This document shows, piece after piece, positions 23,301-36,000 of a DNA stretch of 64,000 nt. The DNA lies in the NCBI GenBank assembly GCA_003116995.1, contig BDSL01000031.1, positions 919,302 to 983,301 of the forward strand. Direction: 5' to 3'. The notes below the pieces were generated by a model. The model worked only from the letters and a program-made list of their open reading frames with translations, was not told where the DNA came from and ran no database searches. Source of the DNA: Yamagishiella unicocca (Eukaryota; Chlorophyta; Chlorophyceae; Chlamydomonadales; Volvocaceae). The translations under genes and the position numbers were made by a program. Numbering within the stretch: the first letter of the stretch is position 1; each line of letters starts with the position of its first letter.

Positions 23301-26300
23301 TGCTTCGCCGTACACCACCGCCTCTCGACTCGCTCGACAATTGCAGGCCCCCACACTCCATCCGCCAACCAACCAACTTACCCAACCAACCTACCAACCC
23401 AGCCGCACACGTACCCGCACCTACCGGCCCCCTGCTGCCCTATCCGCCCCACCCCTCTCAGGACTACTACACCACGTGCTCGTACAACAAGACGCTCTTC
23501 AAGAGGGACAACGTCGCGGTCGTGTCCGTCCGCATCCCTTGCTCCGGAGTCGTACCAACCAACTTTACCGGCCGGCCCATCCTGCCGCCCCGGCCTCCGC
23601 CGTCCCCCCCCTCGCGCTACGCGCACCTGCTGCCCCCAAGCCGCAAGAACGCCACCATCGACGACTGGTGGGACTTCGGCCGCTTTTGCGGTGCTTCGGA
23701 GCAGATCGCTTGGAAGCGCGAGTCTGAGAAGGCGGCCCGCCAGGTACTTTACCGCACATGATGTTGCCTCAAACCTAAGCATCTAAGCACCTAAAGCTAT
23801 TATTTTATATGCGATGCTCGTACCTGCTAAGATTTGTATAATAAGAGACCCCATTCGCTCATAAATTGGAGCACGTGCGAGATCGGGCCAGATCCGACCC
23901 ACCGACCGCCGCCCGGCATGCTTGCTCATTCCGTCGCGCTCGTTTGCTTGCCTTCAGATTGCGCTGACCGACCCCAAACTGGAGAGCATCCTAAAGTGGA
24001 CGCAGCGGCGCCGAAACATCTTCATCCTCCCCGCCGCCACCCAATGCGGCTGGGCCGGTCTCGCGGACGTGAGCTGTACGGCAGCCATCTGCACCGCGTA
24101 GGTCGCTTGGGGCCCCTATGTGTGCGCGGAGAGTATGCGAGGAGACCCGTGGGTCGGCACTGAGGAGTGAAACCGATTAGGAAATGTTTAGTATGCTCGT
24201 TTGGGGTTGCGAGTGTGCGCGGCGAGGGAGGGGGCTCCCGCCCTGGAGTACCTGTACTGTAAAGTGCTCCATGTTGGGGCACGCGTATGGTTCGATGAAT
24301 GTTAGATAGCTCTTCTTCTCCAACCGGTTCCTTTTTTATACCTCGTTTCGGGATTTGGGCGTGCTGTCTTGAAGGGATGCTCCACAAAGCACAACCATTT
24401 TTATACCTCGTTTCGGGATTTGAGCGTGCTGTCTTGTAGAGATGCTCCACAAAGCACAACCATGATCAAGTAGACCGTGGTGGATGTCTAATGATAGGTC
24501 CAGTTGTTTTGTGCCTCACCATGTCTATCCGTATGAGTTATCCTCGTCCGTCCGCCCGTCTTCCCACCCAGCTGATGGCCCTGTTGATCTTGGCTATACA
24601 CCAGCAGGTTGCCCGCAGCTGGCTAACGAAACGCCCCTGCATCCCCCTTGCCTCCTGCCCACTTGGTGCCTGGCGGTGACCCTGCAGTTACGTCAAGCCT
24701 TCGGCCGATCTGGGCGGCACCTCCCTGCATCTCCTCATGCATGAGTCGCTGCACAACTACGGACTGGAACATGCCAGCACGTGAGTTCGTTCGTTTGCGA
24801 TATTAATTGGCTGGCGCGTGACTTCGTTATTACACGTAGTTGATGGGGACTGGTGGGGACTGATGGGTACCCGCGTGCAGGGATTCTAGATAGGGTTCTG
24901 TGCCCGCAATGAATGGGTTGCGCTGATGAGCGCCAGGGGGCATATGTTGGAGGGGGGGAGAGACGTGCGTCTTCCTTCGTTCTCGGGCGTGCTCGCATTG
25001 GGCTGCTGGGTTATGCAGCAGCCCACCGTTTCGTAAGCTATCGAAGCAGCAGCTACAGCCACTGGAGGCCTCACCCCCGTTACCAACCTTATCTGATGAC
25101 GGACGGCTCGTGCCACATCATGACTAATCTGCTGCAGGCTGGGTGACGAGTACGGCGACCAGACCGACGTTATGGGCTCCTTCACGAAGGCCGGCTCGGG
25201 TCTTCTGTGTCCCAACGCGCCCAACTTGTACGTGTTTGAAGGGTTTGGAAAGGGGAAACACTTACGTCCAACCGCCACGAGGAACGCGAAGATAAATAGC
25301 TACTACTACGAAGAGTAGTGCAGGGACATGCTCCGCATGGGGCCGTAGGGTGGGGTTGCTTTGGGTAACACTTACGCCCAACTGCCACGAAGAGCACCCA
25401 GAGTGTGCATGGGCATACTCCGCGTGGGGTCGTGGGGTGGTGCTTGTTGTAATTGGGTGTGAGGGAACCGGTTTCATGCGAGCGAGAGAGATGGGAAAGC
25501 GTGCGTCGGTCAGGGGCGCCTTTCGGAACGAGCTTCAGTACGCACCGTCACCGGTAATGCGTAATAGGCCAGGCCAAGCTCAGCCAGCCGCACGACGCAC
25601 GTGACGGAGCAGCGCGGCGGGGTCGAATCGGTTATGTCTGACCCAAGCAAGCGTCGGTGTCCGTTACCCATACGTGTGTGTAGGTTTCGCCTGGGCTGGG
25701 CGACCCCCATCAACAAGGTGCGCGGCGTGGGCAACGGCGTGTACGGCAATCTCACCGTCGCCAACTTCACTGGTAGGAGCAACAAGATCGACGGCCTGAG
25801 GCTTCCCGCCACCAGCACCGCGGATGACAACATGGTGCGAGGGGGTGCAGAGGCGAGGGGACAAGATAGGTTGCTTGGGCCGGGTTGCTTGGGCTGGGTT
25901 GCTTGGGCTGGGGTTGCTTGGGCTGGGTTGCTTGGGCTGGGTTGCTTGGGCTGGGTGTTTTCCTTCTCCCCGCTATCCTCTATTGCCTAAGGATGCATGC
26001 GAGTTTGCCGACCAGTTATGTACGGTGGTTACGCGCAAAGCCAAGGTTGTTATTCCATTTCTTAAGTCTCGAAACGCTGACTTTCGCAGATCGTGGTCAG
26101 TCTGGGATTGGAGAGCCGCCAGCAAACCGCCGCCAAGATGTCGTACCCCGTTTACTACATCAGCTACCGCGTACGGAACGCCACCGCCGGCGGCTACGAC
26201 AGCGGCCTGCTGAGTCGCCACAGCAGCCGCGTCTTCGTACACTCGTACACCGGCGCGCAGAACGAGCGCCTCTTCGGCGCCAAGCCCATGCTCGTCGACA

Positions 26301-26551
26301 GCGCGCCAGGCTGGATGCGGACCGCCGACAACAACCGCAACGCCTGGAGCAGCCCCTTTTCATTCAACGCTACCACCGGCCTGGGCGGCAGCTTGTACGT
26401 GACGCTGGTGTCGACGGGTCCCACAGAGGCGGTGGTTAACCTGTGTCGCGCGACGGCGGCCGTGGAACGGGCGAGCGACAGCTCGTGTTTCGACGGCGTG
26501 GACAATGACTGTGATGGCCTGGTGGACGAGCTGGACCCGGACTGTCAGTGA
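20366..26551 (+). CDS. Gametolysin-type secreted metalloprotease (peptidase M11)
   Basis: Zinc protease of the family that degrades cell wall/extracellular matrix in volvocine algae. Eleven exons join in frame to 649 residues: 20366-20501, 20971-21212, 21778-21969, 22649-22753, 22998-23054, 23462-23743, 23958-24097, 24688-24780, 25138-25227, 25684-25834, 26090-26551. Exon 1 encodes a signal peptide (residues about 1-33, core VALVLLACVSIIAPLAAV). A propeptide-like region follows, then a Pro-rich insert (PPRPPPSPPSR). The zinc site is HESLHNYGLEH (403-413) with Met-turn DVMG at about 427-429. Several N-x-S/T sites suggest glycosylation. The C-terminus ends in a Cys/Asp-rich motif (CFDGVDNDCDGLVDE). 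Unlike some Volvox paralogues, the HExxH glutamate and histidines are intact, so activity is expected. Introns hold several minisatellites and repeat copies. Confidence 0.93.
20848..20902 (-). repeat. Dispersed repeat family A, copy 2 (intron 1 of gametolysin)
   Basis: Reads on the minus strand as TTACAGTGGGTTCCAGACC, then GAACCATCGGGCACATCG and CTGACACTGA, matching copy 1 (18827-18882) over about 55 bp. It faces copy 1 across about 2 kb that includes gametolysin exon 1. Confidence 0.7.
21314..21350 (+). repeat. Dispersed repeat family A, short copy (intron 2 of gametolysin)
   Basis: Starts TTACAGTGGGTTTCGTACC followed by AAAAGACAAAGCCAT, a degenerate match to family A. Confidence 0.5.
21982..22375. 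repeat. 13-bp minisatellite (BamHI-site repeat), about 30 copies
   Basis: Head-to-tail units CCTGGATCC(C/G)GTG with a GGATCC site in nearly every copy fill most of intron 3 of the gametolysin gene. The period of 13 is not a multiple of three, and the array is flanked by a consensus donor (AAGGAG|GTGCGC at 21969) and acceptor (CTGCCAG at 22648), so the long open frames across it are artefacts. Confidence 0.9.
24135..24195. repeat. Dispersed repeat, partner of 8890-8950
   Basis: Shares GAGACCCGTGGGTCGGCACTG and the following segment with 8890-8950. It lies in intron 7 of the gametolysin gene. Confidence 0.6.
24334..24463. repeat. 65-bp tandem duplication
   Basis: Two adjoining copies of a block beginning TTTTTATACCTCGTTTCGGG and ending CCACAAAGCACAACCAT differ at about five positions. 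Located in intron 7 of the gametolysin gene. Confidence 0.85.
25255..25450. repeat. Imperfect about 110-bp duplication in intron 9 of gametolysin
   Basis: The block with ACACTTACGTCCAACCGCCACGA and CATGCTCCGCATGGGG recurs about 110 bp later with scattered changes (ACACTTACGCCCAACTGCC, CATACTCCGCGTGGGG). Confidence 0.65.
25869..25962. repeat. 14-15-bp minisatellite (TTGCTTGGGCTGGG)n
   Basis: About six tandem units in intron 10 of the gametolysin gene. Confidence 0.85.
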
Positions 26552-28387
26552 GCGGGCACATGGACGCTCCGCGAGGGCAATTAGCGCAACGATGAGTAGT
26601 CTTACGTACTCCGGTGATAATCGGTAGTAGTACTTATTACAGTGGGTAGTAGTAGTACTTTACAGTAGTGGTAGTTACAAGAGGGGTGTTGATCAAGACC
26701 AAAATCGGTAGAACAACTGGGCACTTGGGCGGATACTAAGGGAGGTGAAAGAGACGATAGGGCACAGGATAGGCGTCCTGGGCCGAGAGTCGGAGTGCAG
26801 GTTTGTTCGCGGCAGTGGGGGCACACGCTTTACATTACTGGTTACTGTTGTATTGCGGTGAGGGCAGGAGGCTGTACACAGCTCATGGTGTTTAATGATT
26901 GGCGGCAGAGCACCCAGTATGCGCAGGGCGCCGGGCGGTGCGAAGTTGATACTGTCGATCTACCATTGTCGTGAAATCGCAGGTAAGCTACGCCTTTGCC
27001 ATAGTGCTCCTGGAACGACGTGTGGAGCGGCCCGAAGGGGCAGCAGCAGGGTCGTGGTACGGCATTGCGCGTCGCATGGTCGTACGACGTGAGCTCCAGT
27101 ACTTTGTGGGAGACGTAGAAACGGTTACAGCGGGCCCCAGACCGTAAGGTAGGGCTATGCTGAAGTGGTGTCTGGGTGGTTGCCTCCTGGGTTAGATCCC
27201 ACGCAGCTGAGGAGTTGGTGACCCCCTCCTGGTCAGCGGGATCCTAGTTGGTGATGATTCGTTTTCGCAGGGGGCTATTGGAGTGCGCGCGTGCTCGTCC
27301 AGACCGTGAATCAGATTGAGGATCCCCCATTCTCGAGAACCTTAAATTTAGTAGTACTTGTAGTTCATGCTTGGTGCAGCCATGTGTTGTTACAAATGGG
27401 TCCGAGCGAGTTGGGCGTAAGTTCCTTTTAGTAAATGATACAGTGGGCGCAGGTCGTGTAGCGACATCTGTAGGAAGCAGATAATGCGGTTTTTATTCGG
27501 GGGTCCCTGGTTCCAAAAACAATTCAAGCAGTCCTGTCAGGATCCAGCTGCGGATCCTACGGCCTGCTCTGTCCATCGTTAAACTGCGTCAGGCTGCGTC
27601 CCGCGTGCGGGGCTGTCTGCACTCTGGGAGCAGGTTGTTTTACCATGATAGCAGCAGGCTCCGCTTGCGCCTCGTGTAACGAGCTTCCTGGTCGCGGCGT
27701 ACTGAGCTTCCTGCGTGGTGTACAGACGTCACTGATGGCGGGCCGGTGGCGAAGCGGGCGTCGTCTCCCGGCTGAGCTGGCAACTGCCACAACCTGTCTG
27801 CAACCCAGCGCTGGCTGCCGTACATGATACAGGGGAGGTGCACAAGCCGCCGGCAAGCGACCATGCGTGCATGTCGGTGCGCTGCGCAGGGGGTTGCGGC
27901 GGCATGGCGGTACTGGAAGCGCGTGGGGGGTCAGGAAGGGCCGACCTGGGACCACCGCGACAGCCAGTCCCACACGCTCTAACACACATACCGCTGGCGA
28001 GGCCCTGAGTTGCTTCAGAAGTTGCTTCAGGAGCTGCTTCAATAGCTGCTTCAGCAGTGTCCGTACGTTGCCATAGGACGTCATGATGGCGTTGCAAGCG
28101 CAGGGCTCGGACTGGGGTGTCCGACCGGCGTGATTTAGTCAAACGCCCTGTAACTCCAATCAAAGTCCTACATTATGCTTATTCGATACCCCTGCCCGCG
28201 ATTTTTGCTCGCGGTTGAAGAATGGATGTAAACGGGCATCAGCGTCGGGCGTGCAGGTCGGGCGTGCACCTCGGTGTTCGTTCTTTTAACGGACTGTGCC
28301 ATCAAACCGCTAACCACCTCAGGCCAGACTATCCCGGCCCCGTGGGATGATGACTGCGATCCAAACCCGCTAAACAGGTTTGTCACA

Positions 28388-28510
28388 ACCGTCCGCACGT
28401 GTGCATCGAGACCACACCGCTGCCTCATGCTGCTTATCGTACATTTGCCAGGAACCGTCCGCGCCTGTGCATCATGCCCACACCCCTGCCTCAAGCTGCT
28501 TATCATACTC
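28388..28510. repeat. 66-bp direct duplication
   Basis: Two adjacent copies share ACCGTCCGC, TGTGCATC, CCACACC and CTGCTTATC(G/A)TAC blocks in the same order and spacing. Confidence 0.7.
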
Positions 28511-29065
28511 CCGCGCGGCCGCCGAGGCCCAGAGCAACGCACCGCTCCTTCCCCTCCTGGCGGGCCTTTGAATGCAGCCCCCCCGGCGAGCCCTCCCTCC
28601 TCCCTATCTACATGCGTAGCCCCTTTGTGCGATATGCCCCGCTATGAAACCACCGATGCGCCAAGCCATGAGGCTGGGCACTACACGACACAGCCCATCG
28701 GCCGCGCCGTTCCCCCGGCGGTCCATCAGCAGCCGCTCACACGTCTCGCACGTGCCCGTCGTTGCAGAGCATGTGACCACCTTGAGCATATGCCCTCCTT
28801 GGCCTCTTTCGTACCACGGCTTTCCGCTCCACCCACCTCAAAACACCGTAAGCCTGCCACCCCACTCGGCAGCGCAGCCGCACCTACATACGCGTCCTGC
28901 CCTGCATCGAGAACCGATCCGCCTCTCAAACGCGCTTGAAGCTGCCGCCTAGATCAAGTACTGCACATCGGCAAGTACGACATACTCGGCCTGGCAGCCA
29001 AGCCGCGCCGCGTGCGTGTGCCGTACCGAAGCCCCACGCGAACGGGCACGCAGCCAGCAGGTAGG

Positions 29066-29148
29066 GCTGTGAGGAAGACCCGCGGATGCGAGAAAAAAAC
29101 GCTTCGAACAGACGTTTTAAGATGCATGCTGGAGAACTGGGTTGGGGA
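29066..29148. repeat. Dispersed repeat family B, copy 2
   Basis: Inverted match to 7279-7361 (see there). It lies in the spacer next to the 3' end of the RING/membrane protein gene. Confidence 0.7.
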
Positions 29149-29367
29149 TACAAAAGACGAAGGTCATATGTCGACCAGCAGGTGGGGCGAGGCCACTCAC
29201 TAGTCCACGCCGTGAAACGTGATGACACCCAGCGTGGACGACGAAAAGCGACGAAGGAACTTTGCTGGGGCGACCCAGTTCCAGTCATACCGCCAATTCC
29301 CCTGGCACCCCCCATCGCCGCCACCGCCACCGCCACCGCCGCCGCCACGTCCCTCTGCTGTACGGCG

Positions 29368-32300
29368 CTACGGGCTCACCGGCGGCGGCGGCGCCGCCGC
29401 CGCCGCGCCCGCTCGCCGCGCATGCAGGCGGCGGCGCATCCCAGTGGCCGCCAGTGGGGTGTACGACCCCATTCCCAGGTCCTCGTCGTCCCCGTCATCA
29501 CTGCTGGATTGCGACAACCACGATCCGCCTGCTGTCTCCCGCCCCCATCCTCGCCGCTGCGTCTCCCCCTCCTCCTCCTCCTCGTCCTCACTCTCCTCCT
29601 CTTCCTCCTCCTCCTCCTCCTCCTCCTCGTCCTCGCTCTCCTCCTCCGATTCCGCCTCCAACCCTTCATCCCTCCTCTCGGTCAATACCCGACCCGCCGC
29701 CGTCGCCGCCGCCGCCGCCGCCGCCGCTGCCGCCGCCATTGCCGACCCGCTAGCGCCCGTAGCGCCCGCAGCGCTCGCTACCCGACCCAGCTCCGCCGCC
29801 ATGGAGTTCAGCAGCGCACCAACCTGGGCGCTACCGGCGCCCCGTCCCGCCATGCGGCCGCCGGCGCCACCGCCGCCATTACTAATAATGCCGCCGCGGC
29901 CGAGGGCGGCTCCGCCGCCGGCGCCGCCGGCGCCGCCCTGCGCCGCCTCCGTCGCGCTACGCCCACCACTGCCGGGGCTACTGCTGCTGTTCCAGGCCGC
30001 TGTGACGGCGGCGGTGACGGCGGCCAGGGCGCCCTCCGTCTCCAAGCCCAGCCAGTCCGCTAGGGGCCGGTCGAGCCCCAGGACGGTGGCGGCGCCGGCG
30101 ACGACGGCGATGCGCCTCCGCGGGCCGGCGGCGCCGTCGCGCACCCAGAGCGGCAGCGGCGGCGGCAGGTGCAGCGCGAAGGGGGTCGCACCAGCCAGCG
30201 GCAGCAGCGACGGGCTGGAGAGCGGTACGGAGACCACAAAGCGGACGGGCTGTGAGGGCGGCGCGGTCGAGGAGGTGCAAGGGGGGGGGGGCGGCGACGG
30301 GGCGAGAGGCCCCGAGGGGGAGGGGTTCAGGATTCGCAGGCCGTACACTTAGGGTTCGCAGGCCGTACACTCAGGCCGTACACTCAGGCACGAAAGGCTG
30401 GGACGTCGAGTGGGTGCGGGGGCCGACGAGTGGGCGCTGTGATCCGCGGCGGACTTGCGTGTTTGCCCTCCCCGGGTTTTGAGGACCCCTCACACGCCTC
30501 CGGTCAAGGTTCCCCGGGGGTGCTTGCGGAACCCTCCCCCCGCCTCCACCCCCCCCCCACCAACACCTGCAGGAAGACCATTGCCGTACGGGCCACCAGC
30601 TCCAGGTTGGTGGCGGCGGCGAGGTGGGCGAAGGCCAGCGGCCGCCATAGGGCCCGCAGCAAGCAAGCAAGCACGGGGGAGGCTGCGGGAAGGAGGCGGG
30701 AGGGGAGTGGCGTGGGTACGTGGGGGTAGGCGTGGGTACGTGGGGGTAGGCGCGGGTACGTGGGGGTGCGTGGGTCGGCGTGGGCCGAGCGTGTGTGTGT
30801 GTGTGTGAAGACCCCCTTTCGTTCACCACCCCCCGTTCTTTCGCGCCCCAACCCCAACCGCGGCACCGGAGTGGCGTCGCCGCCACGCTGCTAGGGTAAC
30901 GCTGCTCCGACATTTCTCATATCATTAAAGGCAACGCCGCGGCGCCCCAACTCCAACACCGCGGCCCCCCAACCCCAACACCGCGGCGCCCCAACCCCAA
31001 CCCGTGAGCTGCTCTCACCCGCCAGGCCCATGTTGAATCGCAAGTAGGCCCGCACGTCCGCCGGTGCGCCGCCTCGGTCGCCCAGGCAGGGCCGCAGCAC
31101 GCCCTTGAGGCGGCCGGAAGCAGACAGGCGCGCAAGCTGCGAGGGAGTAGGGTAAGAGGGGCGGAGAGGGGCGGGGTGGGGGGCGGTTGGGGTAAACCGG
31201 AGTGGGGGATGGTTAGGGTAAAAAGGGGAGGAGGGCGGATAGGGTAAGAAGGGGAGAAGGGCGGTTAGGGTAAACCGGTGAACCGATAGAGGAGGAGGAG
31301 GAGGAGGGCGGGAATGGTGTGTTGCTGCGTTGCTGAGCCACGAGGAACGAGTCCGGGGAGGATTAGGAAGCCGTGGTGCTCGAGTGTGTGAGAGAGGGAG
31401 GGTTGGGGGGCCACGCGGCGGAGGCGATCTGGAGGAGTAATCGACGAGGTGGCGGCTGTGAAGAGGCGGCGGTGAGGGGGCGGCGGGTGAAGAGGCGGCG
31501 GTGAGGAGGCGGCGCAAGACCCGGCAACCGTGTGGAGGCGGAGGTTGACGATACCCGGATCGACCCCGGCAGACAGCGGGCCAGCATGCATATCGCCCAC
31601 GTCACCTCCCTCCCGCACCTCTGCACATGCGGATGCACACCTTTAGACACATGCACACCTTTAGCCACATGCACACCTTTAGTCACATGACACCTTTAGT
31701 CACATGAACACCTTTAGCCACATGCACACCCTTAGCCACGTGCACACCCTTAGCCACACGCACACCCTCACGTGCACAAGTAAGTACCTGTACGAAGACG
31801 CCCGCCGCAAGTGCGACCGCCGCCCAGCCCGCCATCCGCGTCGGCGCCAGCGGCCCAAGGAACCTGTCCACGTAAGCAGCTGCCGTACACCACGGCGGCA
31901 TGTAGGCCAACCACTGCGTCAGCGTAAGCGCGGTGGTCGCCCAAACCAAGTCATCGAACAGCCCGCCGCGGGGCGGGCCGACGGCGACGGAGGCGGCGGC
32001 GGCGCTGGTTCCGCGTACGGCAAACAGAGATCCGGATCCAGATTCGGGGCGGTCCGAGCGACTGCGTTGGCGCGCCGCGTGGAAAGACAGCAGGCTGCGC
32101 GAGGATCGCGGCGGCGGCGGCGGCTCGAAGTGCAGGGACGGCGGCGGCTCGAAGTGCAGGGACGGCGGCGGCTCGAAGTGCAGGGACGGCGGCGGCTGCG
32201 AGCCGCGGCCACCGAAGCGGCCGATGCCGCCGCTGGCGGCGGCGGCGGTGTTGGTGCCGGCGGCGGCGGCGGCGGCGGCGGCGTGGGTCGAAGCCACCGG

Positions 32301-33014
32301 CCCCGTCCCCGCCGTGGTCTCGGTAGTCATAGCGGGCCAGACGGTTGCTGCGTGGCCGCTGGAGGAGACGGCGGACCCGGAGGCAATCGCGCGACCGCCG
32401 AAGCGCCCAATGCCGCTGCCGAAGGCAACAGGTACGGCGGGACCAGCTGACGCCGTCGCCGAACTCCCACTCGATGTCGAAGACGGCAGCAGCCCGCCGG
32501 CGCTGCTGGCGCCGGCGGGAGACCCTGCACTCGGCGCGCGACCGCCGACGCGGACAGGTGCTGCTGCTGCCGCTGTTGCTGCTGCTGCTGCCGCTGCGGC
32601 TGCTAGACCCGATGCCTCACACGTCACCGTCGCGTTTGCCGCACCAACTGCCGCACCGGCACGTGAAGAGGGCGATCCGACGTCGACGCTGCCGCCAGCA
32701 CTGCCGCCAGCACTGCCGCCAGCGCTGCCGCCAGCACTGCCGCCAGCACGGCCTCCGGATCGGACCGCCCGGCGGCCCGCAGCGCCCGCACCAGCAGCGA
32801 CGGCCGCCCCAGCAGCAGCCTGCGACGTACGAACGTCGTGGCCTGAAACCCCCCAGCGGGACCTCGGGTGCTGTCCCAGCGGCGGCGGCGCCGCCGCCGC
32901 CGCCGCATATGATGCTAGTGTGTGTGATGCTAGCCGCCCTCCGGCGCCGCTGGTGCCCGCGGGGGGGCCAGCGGCTGCCGCGCGGCCTCTGAAATGGAAC
33001 ACGCCCTCGCGGGG

Positions 33015-33052
<38 letters not shown>

Positions 33053-36000
33053 GTGCCGCTGCGGGCGAGGTGGCTGTCGTACCAGTCGTGAGGGAACGCG
33101 CAGTGGGGGGGTCCCTTCCCGCGCTGGGTCGCAGCTTGCGGCCTCCGGCGGCGGCGGCGGCAGCGGCGGCGGCACCGGCGGCGGCGGCTGTGTTGTGAGA
33201 TGCACGGATGGTGTGGACCCCCGCCGTGACCCGGATCCGCGAACGCTGTCCCGCTGGTGACCGAGTGGCCCCGGGTGCTCCTGCTGCTGTTGCTGTTGCT
33301 GCTTGTGCTGTTGGTGGTGTTGGTGCTACGGCTGGTGCTGGTGGTGTTGGTGGTGTTGGTGGTGTTGGTGGTGTCGGTGCCACTGCTGCTGCTGGTGTTG
33401 CCGCCGTCGTATCCATCGCCGCTTCAGGGCCCACCGCACTCGCGTCACCCGCCGCCACGGCACCTCCCCTGGAGTCGTCGCCGCCAACAGGTCCAGCTCC
33501 CCTCGCCAAGCCATCCCCATCGCCAGCGACGTTCCCCCCCCAGCCGCCAGGGCAGGGGCTGGAGCCGGTGGCGGCGTCGAGGCCGGGGTCAACGACCTCC
33601 TCAGCCGCCGCCGCCGCCGCCACCGCCGCCGCCGTCGCCGCCGCCGTCGCCGCCACCGCCGCCGCCGCCGCCGCCGCACCCACTTGTGGGGGAGAGCATC
33701 GGTCTCCCACGTCGCCTGTGAGCCTGCCGCCACCGGGGCTGCTGATCCTAGCACAGGAGGGCGCTGGGCGCTCCTCGCCGCTGACCCCCTCATCGCCTCC
33801 GCCTCCGGACCCCGTTCCAAGCCCCCCGCTGCCCCCCCCGTCGGGCCGCAGCGCCACTTCCTCCTCCGCTCCTGGTGCTGCGGTGGAGCCGCACGGGTGA
33901 GAGGAGGTCTCGGGGGCGGGTGGCGCGGTATCGATTTCCCCCGCCGCCGTGGTAATGGCTCCTGCCACCAGTCGACGAAGTACCACGTCCGCGCCGCTGC
34001 CGTCCGAGGGTTCTACCTCGTCTGCCTCCGCCTCCGTCGCCGTCGCTGTCTTCGTCGCCGTCGCTGTCTCCGCCTGCGTCTCCGTCGCTGTCTCCGTCTC
34101 TGTCGCCGCCTGCTTCGCCGTCGCCGCTGCCTCAGCCGCGCCCTCCGGCGCCCGCTCGACGCCGGCATCCGCCACTTCTGCCACGTCAGGCTTCATCGCC
34201 GCAGCCTCCTCAGCGACCAAGGCATCCCCCCCGGCCTTCGCGCCGCCACCGGCCTCCACCTCTTCCTCCTCCCCGGCGTCGGCCCCGGCCTCTCCAGCCC
34301 CGGCCCCTCCAGCCCCGGCCCTGCTTCCCGCCACTGAACATGCACCAGCACTCATCAACTTGGCCACTGGTGTCGCCGCCTCCGTCACCTCCACCGCCTC
34401 CGTCACCTCCTTCACCTCCGCCGCCATCGCCGCCTGCGCCATCGCCGCCACCACGGGGTTGTCGACCACCGCCGCCGTCGGCACCGCCGCCTTCTCCGCC
34501 ACCACGGTCGCGGCGCTAGCGGCCGCCGCCGGGTCACCAGCCGTGTCCCAAGACATGGCGTTCGCCTCCGCAGCCCCTTTGCGTTCGGCCGCAAATTCCG
34601 CCTCCGCATCAAGATCCAAACCCTCCATTTCCGCCTCCGCCGCCGCCGGAACCGACGGATCCGTTGACACCGCGGCCAGGTCCTCAAATTCCGCTGCTTC
34701 CGCCGCAGATCCCCCGCCCGCCGCCGCCGCATTCGTCGCCCGCGCCCGGTCCAAGAAACGCGTCTCCAGCAGCCGCGCAAAGTGCGGCAGTGCCGGAGGC
34801 GCGGGCGCGAGCGGCTGCCGCCGCCGCCTCGACTCCTCGTTGACTTGTTCCGCGGCCACTGCCGCTGCCGTCACCGCCACTACGTGTTCAGCTGCCGCTG
34901 CCGGCACCGCCACCGGCCTCACCCAAGACACTCGCACAGGCTCCCTCGGAGGCGACGCCACAACCCTAGGCAGCTGGCCCCACGTGGTGCCCCCTTGCAG
35001 CCCCGCCGACGACCCCCGCTCCTCAACGAAAACGGACAACTGCCGCAGCTGGGCCGCCGCCGCCGCCACCATCGGCGGTTGTGATGGCGGTTGCGGTGGT
35101 TGCGACGTAGTGGCCGCCGGCGACTCACTGAAGCTGCCGGTGCGGCTCCTCCGGTTGCTCTGCTGCGTGAGGCCGCTGACGGCGGTGGCGGCGGCGGTGG
35201 CGGCGGCGGCGGCTGTCTCACCGCGGAAGAGCGCCAGCAGTTGGTGGTTGACGGCGACCTGGCGGATCAGGAGGAAGGCGCCGTGGAGGGCCAAATTGGC
35301 GCTGGTAGCCGTCCTGGGAGAGGGGGAGCGGGGAAACCGGTTGATACGACATAGTAAACCGAGGAGAAGGAACTAGCGGGGGTAGTAAGAACCGTTTTAC
35401 GCTACGGGACAGGATAGTTGGCGCAGGAACTGGAGGGTTTCGAGGAAGACCCGTGGATGCCAGAAAACACCGGGGGGGTTGAGCGGGGCAGCTCAAGGAC
35501 GCGTGTTCGTCACATGAGAGAAGCAATCGGTGTGGTGCGGTGCGGGTGAGTTCAGCAGCAGCCGCTGAAGCAGGGTCGCAACCACCAGTCTTAGGACGTG
35601 GCTCGGACTGCAGGTGCAAAGGATACCTGGACGCATGGGTGTAACCCTATCACCCCCCATTCACCCCACTAACTCCAACGCCCAACCGCTGCCAACGGCC
35701 CCCCAACCGCTGCCAATGGCCCCCCAGCGGCCGCCAACGGTCCCCCAACGGCCCCCCAACGGCCGCCACGCACCTCCAGGAGCCGCTGAGGCACAGCACT
35801 CCCAGGAACGCTACGGAGCGCAGCAGCAGCCAGTCTAGGTCGTATCGGCAGGCGGGGCTGAAGAAGCCGCCGTGGGAGGGGGGTGTGGAGCCGGCCAGAG
35901 AGCCGGGGCCGCCGGCGGGCAGGCCGGAGCGGTAGTCCTCAAGCCACGTCTGCGGCCAGGCACGAGCCGCCGGGACGGCAAACGAACGCGGAGGAGGGAG

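Larger units (their letters stand above)
26552..29367. other. Intergenic between gametolysin and the RING/membrane protein gene (convergent 3' ends)
   Basis: The 3' UTR of the plus-strand gametolysin gene and of the minus-strand RING gene meet here. I see no convincing exon. Short repeats include TAGTAG-type runs near 26620-26670, a family A-like end at 27125-27160 and GCTGCTTCA-type units at about 28010-28060. There is also a 66-bp direct duplication at 28388-28510. Open frames on both strands lack splice support and have unlikely composition. Confidence 0.5.

Noticed and set aside
27557..28163. Minus-strand frames near 27.6-28.2 kb
   Set aside because: Arg/Ala/Thr-rich composition, short internal repeats and no phase-consistent splice chain.
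29219..30352. Plus-strand frame with poly-Ser and poly-Ala
   Set aside because: Antisense of the last exon of the RING/membrane gene, where GAG/GCC repeats read as Ser/Ala on the other strand.
33949..35376. 475-residue plus-strand Ala/Ser-rich frame opposite the RING/membrane gene
   Set aside because: It is the antisense of a GC-rich, Ala-rich exon; only the minus strand joins by phase to neighbouring exons with hydrophobic helices.
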